A DNA stretch of 64,000 nucleotides, from positions 27,655 to 91,654 of the IMG/VR virus record IMGVR_UViG_3300023179_000057. One strand, written 5' to 3'. The stretch comes from a virus. Below, in pieces: positions 59,852-64,000 of the stretch. The notes under the pieces were generated by a model, which ran no database searches, had not been told where the DNA came from, and saw nothing but the letters and a program-made list of their open reading frames with translations. The first letter of the stretch is position 1. Every line of letters starts with the position of its first letter. The position numbers and the translations under genes are program-made.

Positions 59852-60247
59852 TTATTTTTCTATAGATTTACAAGTATTATCAAATTGTTTAATAACATTA
59901 ATTTTTAATGTCATTGCATTAGTAAGTGCCTCAACATTTTTATCAGTTAGTGCAATTTTTGTATTTTTTTCTATATTGATCCAAGAAAAAATAATTGATT
60001 TAATTTTTCCAGTTGTATTTTTTTGTTTTCTAGATATCATATTAATATTAGATTCAATTTCTTCTAAAACATCATTGTCACTGGCCAAGCCATCAGCCCA
60101 TTTCACCATATTTTCTGATTTATAATTTATTTTAATATTTTTACAAGCATATTTATTATTTTTTGTGTTTAAAGATTTTGTTGCTGCCTGCACAGAATTA
60201 ACAGGAAGCATAAGAATTATTAATGTACTTATTATTATTTTTTTCAT
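59852..60247 (-). CDS. secreted protein, unknown
   Basis: A 131-aa protein with a signal peptide (KKIIISTLIILMLPVNSVQA, cleavage after QAA) and two Cys at about 35 and 125 that may pair. Mature part helical and Lys/Asn-rich. Its -10 box sits 6 nt before the ATG, so a leaderless mRNA is likely. It may act in the cell envelope. Confidence 0.55.
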   Translation of the reverse strand: MKKIIISTLIILMLPVNSVQAATKSLNTKNNKYACKNIKINYKSENMVKWADGLASDNDVLEEIESNINMISRKQKNTTGKIKSIIFSWINIEKNTKIALTDKNVEALTNAMTLKINVIKQFDNTCKSIEK

Positions 60248-60253
60248 ATTATA

Positions 60254-60259
60254 AGTATA
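60254..60259 (-). promoter_or_regulatory. -10 box with leaderless start (TATACT)
   Basis: On the minus strand TATACT (60259-60254), 6 nt (TATAAT), then ATG 60247. Confidence 0.5.
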
Positions 60260-60283
60260 CCCTATCTGTTTTGTTTTGTAAAG

Positions 60284-60454
60284 TTACTTTTTATTTTTAA
60301 TTACTGGATCAAGCCTATCCCAGTGTCCATTAGGATTACCCTGGTAAGTTTCTCCAGTTTCTCTATCTATTAATATCCATTTTTCAGGAGACTTTGTATA
60401 AACAGTAAGATTTATAGGGTTAATAAGTTCTTTAAATTTTTTTGAGTTTCTCAT
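60284..60454 (-). CDS. 56-aa protein, unknown
   Basis: Basic N-terminus (RNSKKFKELINP), then LTVYTKSPEKWILIDRETGE and TYQGNPNGHWDRLDP, a small beta-type domain. ATGA overlap with the zinc-finger gene before it. No family recognised. Confidence 0.5.
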   Translation of the reverse strand: MRNSKKFKELINPINLTVYTKSPEKWILIDRETGETYQGNPNGHWDRLDPVIKNKK

Positions 60455-60558
60455 TTATGCCTCTTTATATGATTATACATTGTTTGATATGCCATTGCTG
60501 ATCTTACTTGAATTTCTTCTTTACATATTTCGCAAATAACAATTCTATTGATTGACAT
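60451..60558 (-). CDS. 35-aa zinc-finger-like protein
   Basis: RIVICEICKEEI then AYQTMYNHIKRHK: C-x2-C with H-x3-H, a single C2H2-like finger. ATGA-coupled to the next gene. The coupling supports that it is real. Confidence 0.55.
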   Translation of the reverse strand: MSINRIVICEICKEEIQVRSAMAYQTMYNHIKRHK

Positions 60559-60578
60559 ACAATATTAATTTATTTAAA

Positions 60579-61283
60579 TTATTCATAACTTTTACGTGTC
60601 CAAAAATTTTTTTTATACCAACCTCTAAATACACTTCCTCCAGCATTATCATGAATATCTCCTATTTTGACTAAATTTTTTGTTTTTTTAGATTTCCAAT
60701 TTTCTTGACGAAATGGAATTAGTTGTGCAATTGGCGTTCCTTGTTCAATAATTCCTTCAAAATCTTTTTTAATATAAAATGGAGCATTTCCATGAGCATT
60801 CATAACAATTCCTCCATCAATTACTCCACTTATAGTCGTAAAAGGAAGATCATTTCTATTTAATGGGTGTGTAAATAATCCACTAAATCCTTTTGGTAAT
60901 GTATAAGATACACAATAATTCCATGTAAATTCTACTGGGTGGTGTCCAAATGGAACTAAACTCTCACTTGCTATATTATTTCTAATGCGAGGATGATGAA
61001 TAACTGAATTTCTAAAACCTATGGCTGGCATTCCATCATCATCAATTGTTATGTAAATATCATAAGGTAGTGTAATCATATAACCAATTGCAAAAGCATC
61101 AAAAAATGGCATGCATAGTTTTACAGTACTACCTAAACCTCTTTTTAAATTAAACATTTCATTATCTTGCCATTGTGGTATTTTTTTATACCATTCTGGT
61201 ATATTATTTTTTGCAGGAACTATTGAGTTTTGATAATACTCTAAAGATGATTCATATCTAAGTATTGGTTTTTTTTTGAACAT
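60579..61283 (-). CDS. DUF6065-like protein, paralogue E
   Basis: A 234-aa protein. ATG 61283 is chosen because it lies 7 nt after a TGaTACAAT box; an ATG at 61292 overlaps the box itself. Family blocks: NIPEWYKKIPQWQ, STVKLCMPFFDAFAIGYMIT, LPYDIYI, LPKGFSGLFTHPLNRNDLPF, TTISGVIDGGIV, FEGIIEQGTPIAQLIPFRQE. Its PKG and GVIDGG variants recall dUTPase motifs especially well. Transcribed alone from its own promoter on the minus strand. Function unknown. Confidence 0.65.
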   Translation of the reverse strand: MFKKKPILRYESSLEYYQNSIVPAKNNIPEWYKKIPQWQDNEMFNLKRGLGSTVKLCMPFFDAFAIGYMITLPYDIYITIDDDGMPAIGFRNSVIHHPRIRNNIASESLVPFGHHPVEFTWNYCVSYTLPKGFSGLFTHPLNRNDLPFTTISGVIDGGIVMNAHGNAPFYIKKDFEGIIEQGTPIAQLIPFRQENWKSKKTKNLVKIGDIHDNAGGSVFRGWYKKNFWTRKSYE

Positions 61284-61290
61284 ACTTATC

Positions 61291-61299
61291 ATTGTATCA
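61291..61299 (-). promoter_or_regulatory. extended -10 promoter, leaderless start (TGaTACAAT)
   Basis: On the minus strand TGaTACAAT (61299-61291), 7 nt, then ATG 61283 of paralogue E. Confidence 0.6.
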
Positions 61300-61327
61300 C
61301 TTTAGACAGTTTTTTACAAGGCGGAAT

Positions 61328-61504
61328 TTAATTAATAAATCTCTCTACCGTGCCTCTGGTGTCAAAACAATTTCGGCACAGTTCAATAAAAATATTACCT
61401 TTGGCCATGCCCTGAACCATATAGTCCCAGTCGTGCTCACAGGTATGTGGATCTTGGCGGTTTTTTAAGGCTTCCCGCATTTTATCTAAATTGCCATATT
61501 CCAT
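61328..61504 (-). CDS. 58-aa zinc-binding protein
   Basis: MEYGNLDKMREALKNRQDPH start, then CEHDWDYM, IFIELCRNCFDTRG: C22, H24, C43, C46 likely hold zinc. Preceded on its strand by TGaTAAACT and a 6-nt gap to the ATG. Function unknown. Confidence 0.55.
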   Translation of the reverse strand: MEYGNLDKMREALKNRQDPHTCEHDWDYMVQGMAKGNIFIELCRNCFDTRGTVERFIN

Positions 61505-61510
61505 AATATA

Positions 61511-61519
61511 AGTTTATCA
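61511..61519 (-). promoter_or_regulatory. possible extended -10, leaderless start (TGaTAAACT)
   Basis: On the minus strand TGaTAAACT (61519-61511), 6 nt, then ATG 61504. Hexamer is weaker than at the other sites. Confidence 0.35.
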
Positions 61520-61529
61520 TTAAATAATA

Positions 61530-61667
61530 TTAATTATCTTGTTGCTCAAGATCTTTTATTCTTGCCAGTATTCTATTGAACATATCCTTACGTTCTTCGG
61601 TAGATAATTCAATTCCCGTATCTATTTCTGTCATTGAAATCGCAAGGTATATCAAATTTTTATTCAT
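61530..61667 (-). CDS. 45-aa helical protein
   Basis: LIYLAISMTEIDTGIELSTE then ERKDMFNRILARIKDLEQ. Its ATG overlaps the stop of the gene before (ATGAATAA), a sign of coupling. Function unknown. Confidence 0.5.
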   Translation of the reverse strand: MNKNLIYLAISMTEIDTGIELSTEERKDMFNRILARIKDLEQQDN

Positions 61668-61854
61668 AGGCCTGATTTAAAAACTCGTCTGCCCAAAAGG
61701 CTGCCAAAGATTCATTGCCTATATCATTAAAGTAATAACGATTTCTTTCAGGGCTATAGGTCCAACCCTTCCAAAGATTTTTATCTTCCTCTGCCCAAGT
61801 TAGATTAGTTTCTTTTTGAGCATAATCTTGTCCTATACTAGTCATTTCTGTCAT
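61660..61854 (-). CDS. 64-aa Trp-rich small protein
   Basis: LTWAEEDKNLWKGWTYSPER followed by NRYYFNDIGNESLAAFWADE. Overlaps genes on both sides (4 nt, 8 nt). The WKGWTYSPER part recalls the plus-strand protein at 49173. Function unknown. Confidence 0.5.
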   Translation of the reverse strand: MTEMTSIGQDYAQKETNLTWAEEDKNLWKGWTYSPERNRYYFNDIGNESLAAFWADEFLNQAYE

Positions 61855-62060
61855 GGGTTTCTATGCCTCCAATTTAGCAGGGTCCAAACAAATTCTCCAT
61901 ACCATTTATGAGAACAACGCTTAATACCTTCTTGTCCATAATGATCATACATAAATAAACTTAGTTTAACTTTATCTTTTGTTCTAATAAACTTTCCACA
62001 ATCAATACAACATTCAAAGACATACCGATTGATTGGTTTGTCAAAATCTACTGAATTCAT
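61851..62060 (-). CDS. 69-aa zinc-binding protein
   Basis: YVFECCIDCGKFIRTKDKVK with CC-x2-C, then GIKRCSHKWYGEF with CxH. The arrangement fits one zinc site. ATGA-coupled to its neighbours. Function unknown. Confidence 0.5.
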   Translation of the reverse strand: MNSVDFDKPINRYVFECCIDCGKFIRTKDKVKLSLFMYDHYGQEGIKRCSHKWYGEFVWTLLNWRHRNP

Positions 62061-62233
62061 TTTGTTAATTCTTTTTCAATGGCTTTAATGGTTTGGCAAG
62101 GCCAAGGCTTTTTATCTTCTTGGCATCTGTGAACCAATGTGCCTTCTGGGATATGAAGTTCGGCGACGGCACGAAGAGCCTCATCCAAATTAAAACATCC
62201 TGATGCAGCAATAAGGTTAGATATATTCTTCAT
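62057..62233 (-). CDS. 58-aa protein heading the small-gene operon
   Basis: ISNLIAASGCFNLDEALRAV then AELHIPEGTLVHRCQEDKKP: Cys 13 and 37/46 are isolated, and the layout is helical, DNA-binding-like. It is the first gene leftward from the repeat-rich region, and its ATG lies 6 nt from an extended -10. The operon 62233 to 61530 is chained by 4-8 nt overlaps. Confidence 0.55.
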   Translation of the reverse strand: MKNISNLIAASGCFNLDEALRAVAELHIPEGTLVHRCQEDKKPWPCQTIKAIEKELTK

Positions 62234-63324
62234 CAGTCAATCATATCAAATTTCGGTGGGAAAAGCAAGAGAGCCTTTTATCCACATGCTCAGGTGTATG
62301 CCAGTTATTTAATGTTGCTGTCTCCCCCAACAAGAGAGTTACGACTACACGGATAAATCCATCAATCGTTCGTGCCTCTGAAATAATTATATCAAGGTTT
62401 GGCAATAAAGGCAAGGCGCAAAATAGAACTATCAAACCTTCCCATGCCCAACATGGGCAATAGCGGTTAATATCCTAAAATCTGCGGGTATACAAAGAGT
62501 ATCGTAATACCCCCAGTGTAATACAAACCCTTATATCCAGATAGCCAGATATCCCAGATATCCCTGACATGAAGGTTTGATAGTATGTCCAATATTCCTG
62601 ATCAGAAGGTTTGGTATGGACAATATGTGACCAGGGCGATGGTTTGATACCCGCTTAAAATAGGCTTTAAAGGCTGATTTGATACCCTCTAGAAGTTGTC
62701 ATAGACAAAAATAAATCTTACTGATATTTTTATGAGTGGGTAAGAGTGGAGTAAAGTGGAGAGTAATGGGTGATAGAGCGCTTTTATAGATGGCGTCGTA
62801 ATCCTCTGGCGGGCCAAACCTCCTATCCCAAACCTTCCTATCCCCATAGCGGGCATGCATTATACTCCCAAACCATGGTTTTGTCAAACCTTCATAGCCC
62901 AAAAACCCCCATAAAAACATAACAAAAAAGTTACAAAAAGTTATAAAACACCAGGAAAAAAGTTAAAAAGGTTTGATAATTATGGTAAAAGTTTTAAATA
63001 ATTCGCAATTTAAATTCCCGCCTTCGTAATGTCTAATAGTACTGTGATTCAGCGCCTGGCGGGGCTGCAAAAAAGGCGGGGATAAAAAGATATACCAAAT
63101 ACTAGTAGTATAACAAACCCTATATTCCTGATAGGAAGGTTTGGCAGATATGAGGTTTGAAGGTTTGGGATATAAAGGTTTGAAAGGTTTGGTATGAATC
63201 TGGAAAATTTTATAGGTTTCGTAATCTCCCACGATCTGGGATTTTTTTCAAAGGCTTCTTAATGTCTTTTCGTAAAATGTATGTCCAATATGTGTGGTTT
63301 GATATGATTTGCCCGAGCCAACGG
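62234..63324. repeat. gene-free region with GGTTTG iteron-like array
   Basis: About 1.1 kb without credible genes. Eighteen GGTTTG/CAAACC cores occur between 62394 and 63301. Plus orientation: 62396, 62574, 62608, 62641, 62970, 63138, 63154, 63162, 63177, 63186, 63296. Minus orientation: 62433, 62524, 62815, 62829, 62869, 62885, 63114. Many continue as GGTTTG(A/G)TA. Other repeats: TTCCTGATNNGAAGGTTTGG at 62595 and 63125; ATGTCCAATAT at 62585 and 63281; TCGTAAT at 62502, 62796, 63024 and 63219; CCAGATA three times near 62537-62560. Inverted repeats: TGCCCA/TGGGCA about 62446-62460, and CCCGCCTT 63017 with AAGGCGGG 63073. An A-rich stretch (62908-62967) lies in the middle. Candidate origin, packaging or regulatory region. 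Confidence 0.75.
62240..62248 (-). promoter_or_regulatory. extended -10 promoter, leaderless start (TGaTATGAT)
   Basis: On the minus strand TTTGaTATGAT ends 6 nt before ATG 62233; it lies at the edge of the GGTTTG repeat region and shares its TTTGATA core. Confidence 0.6.
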
Positions 63325-63591
63325 CTACGCCTGGAATCCTAACATCTCATCCAGACTTTCCCACTCTTTATCTGGTATGCCAAGAGCACCAAGTAATAAA
63401 TCATAGGTTTCATTTATATATATTGCTGACTGCTCACTTGGTAAAACAATTTCGTTCATTAACAAATAGGCTAATGGCAAACCAATATCGTTGTATTCTA
63501 TAAAATCCTCTAACTCATCATCATCACGATAGTTCATCCACAACTCAGCAAGGATAGTTATTTTGTTTTGAAGTATATTACCGCCTGCCAT
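63325..63591 (-). CDS. 88-aa conserved acidic phage protein
   Basis: ATG 63591 with GGGGAG ahead is preferred to an upstream in-frame start. KITILAELWMNYRDDDELED, FIEYNDIGLPLAYLLMN, INETYDLLLGALGIPD: an acidic helical protein type that I know from aquatic Actinobacteria and cyanobacteria phages. It overlaps the previous gene by 14 nt and borders the repeat region. Function unknown. Confidence 0.6.
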   Translation of the reverse strand: MAGGNILQNKITILAELWMNYRDDDELEDFIEYNDIGLPLAYLLMNEIVLPSEQSAIYINETYDLLLGALGIPDKEWESLDEMLGFQA

Positions 63592-63811
63592 GATAAACTC
63601 CCCTGTCCAGTTGGTCAACTTCTTTATTATACTGCATGGCTTCTAAAACTTCATTAGCCCTAGTATAAATAATATGGGGAGAAGATTTTGCTAAATAAAA
63701 TCCAATGGCTTCTAAGTCAAGAGTAAAGTCAGATAATAGAGTAGTTATTCTACCTGCGACCTTTTCCTCTTTACTTATTCCAAGCCTAATAGACCTACGC
63801 ATAAAACCCAT
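63578..63811 (-). CDS. 77-aa protein, unknown
   Basis: Basic start (GFMRRSIRLGISKEEKVAGR), then ITTLLSDFTLDLEAIGFYLA and VLEAMQYNKEVDQLDRG. The start is set by an extended -10 with a 6-nt gap (GGAGAA), which might also be read as a ribosome binding site. Coupled to the acidic protein downstream. Confidence 0.55.
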   Translation of the reverse strand: MGFMRRSIRLGISKEEKVAGRITTLLSDFTLDLEAIGFYLAKSSPHIIYTRANEVLEAMQYNKEVDQLDRGVYHGRR

Positions 63812-63817
63812 TTCTCC

Positions 63818-63826
63818 ATTGTATCA
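63818..63826 (-). promoter_or_regulatory. extended -10 promoter, leaderless start (TGaTACAAT)
   Basis: On the minus strand TGaTACAAT (63826-63818), 6 nt (GGAGAA), then ATG 63811; directly after the terminator at 63838-63867. Confidence 0.6.
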
Positions 63827-63875
63827 AAAAAGGAAGGGGGGCACAACCCCACCACAAAGTGTGCCCCACCTTTTA
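63826..63875 (-). terminator. intrinsic terminator (minus strand, maybe bidirectional)
   Basis: An 8-bp stem (GGGGCACA 63838-63845 with TGTGCCCC 63860-63867). On the minus strand it is followed by a pyrimidine run with six T residues; on the plus strand by ACCTTTT. It follows the partial gene at the right edge. Confidence 0.8.
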
Positions 63876-63877
63876 TG

Positions 63878-64000
63878 TTAGCGAGAGGTGACCCCTACCT
63901 CCGCTGCTGAGGCCCCCACAGTGGAAAGGACACTGCTGGGCAAATTATAATTAATAAAACTGTCAATGTCTTTATGGTCTACCCCATCATGACTGATAGT
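63878..64000 (-). CDS. C-terminal end of a minus-strand protein
   Basis: The frame is open from the right edge to TAA (63880-63878), giving 40 residues ending SVLSTVGASAAEVGVTSR. The terminator lies 10 nt beyond. Base composition is richer in G and C than in the small genes. Too little is visible to name it; position hints at a well-expressed protein. Confidence 0.5.
   Translation of the reverse strand, partial: TISHDGVDHKDIDSFINYNLPSSVLSTVGASAAEVGVTSR

Noticed and set aside
62241-62435. Minus-strand frame of 64 codons upstream of the small-gene operon
   Set aside because: It overlaps the extended -10 of the 62233 gene and has no ribosome binding site; treated as chance.
62699-63232. Two minus-strand open frames (62699-62920, 62963-63232) in the repeat region
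   Set aside because: They have no ribosome binding site or promoter, unusual composition, and exist because the repeat CAAACC/GGTTTG makes few stop codons. No domain is visible.
62394-63301. GGTTTG repeats as a CRISPR array
   Set aside because: The core is only 6-9 nt, occurs in both orientations and has irregular spacing, unlike CRISPR.

Overview
This window is a contiguous stretch of a tailed double-stranded DNA phage genome (class Caudoviricetes, long-tailed by its tail tube and tape measure genes). It is AT-rich, and genes are packed tightly with many ATGA/TAATG overlaps. The host is very likely an actinobacterium. The phage carries a WhiB-type iron-sulfur regulator, a DUF7455-like zinc protein, an FkbM methyltransferase and an exported protein resembling surface proteins of aquatic Actinobacteria. 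Many promoters sit 6-7 nt before an ATG, as expected for the leaderless mRNAs common in Actinobacteria. Other genes (halogenase, Hsp20, the 211-aa partner protein, the small lipoprotein, DUF6065-like proteins) resemble genes of marine and freshwater phages, so an aquatic source is likely. No integrase, repressor or partition gene was seen, so a lytic lifestyle is the simplest reading.

Layout, left to right. 1-4.2 kb: C-terminus of the major capsid protein, then head-tail connector genes, tail terminator and tail tube. 4.2-19.5 kb: two paralogous tail assembly chaperones, a 2011-aa tape measure protein, a distal tail protein, a 1502-aa hub-like protein and further tail-tip or fibre proteins. 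19.5-31.2 kb: replication and recombination, with DnaB helicase, DnaG primase, a likely ssDNA-binding protein, DnaE-type polymerase, RecA, two resolvase/nuclease families and a Cas4-like nuclease. An AhpD-like protein and a membrane protein are inserted here. 31.2-33.3 kb: a flavin-dependent halogenase and a conserved partner. 33.3-36.1 kb: small DNA-binding/MazG-like genes and both terminase subunits. 36.1-41.9 kb: two exported surface proteins and a lysis module (membrane proteins, lipoprotein, CHAP endolysin). 41.9-54.4 kb: accessory genes, including a proteasome-like hydrolase, DUF6065-like proteins, two tRNAs, Hsp20, FmdB-like, thermonuclease, thioredoxin, WhiB, methyltransferase and a pyrimidine-dimer-glycosylase-like protein. 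54.4-64 kb: genes on the minus strand, starting with five glycan genes (four glycosyltransferase-like plus FkbM) and two more DUF6065-like proteins, then a string of very small, mostly zinc-binding proteins. A 1.1-kb gene-free region (62234-63324) holds about 18 copies of GGTTTG in both orientations.

How it works together: the structural genes build the particle, the DnaE-based replisome with RecA and nucleases copies and processes the DNA, and the lysis cassette releases virions. The accessory genes point to remodelling of the host surface (glycosyltransferases, surface proteins), proteostasis (Hsp20, proteasome-like), thiol redox chemistry (AhpD-like, thioredoxin) and small-molecule or peptide modification (halogenase). 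The strongest unexplained elements are the five-member DUF6065-like family, the proteasome-like protein with T1/D17/K33 in register, the GGTTTG array and the recurrent extended -10/leaderless promoters.
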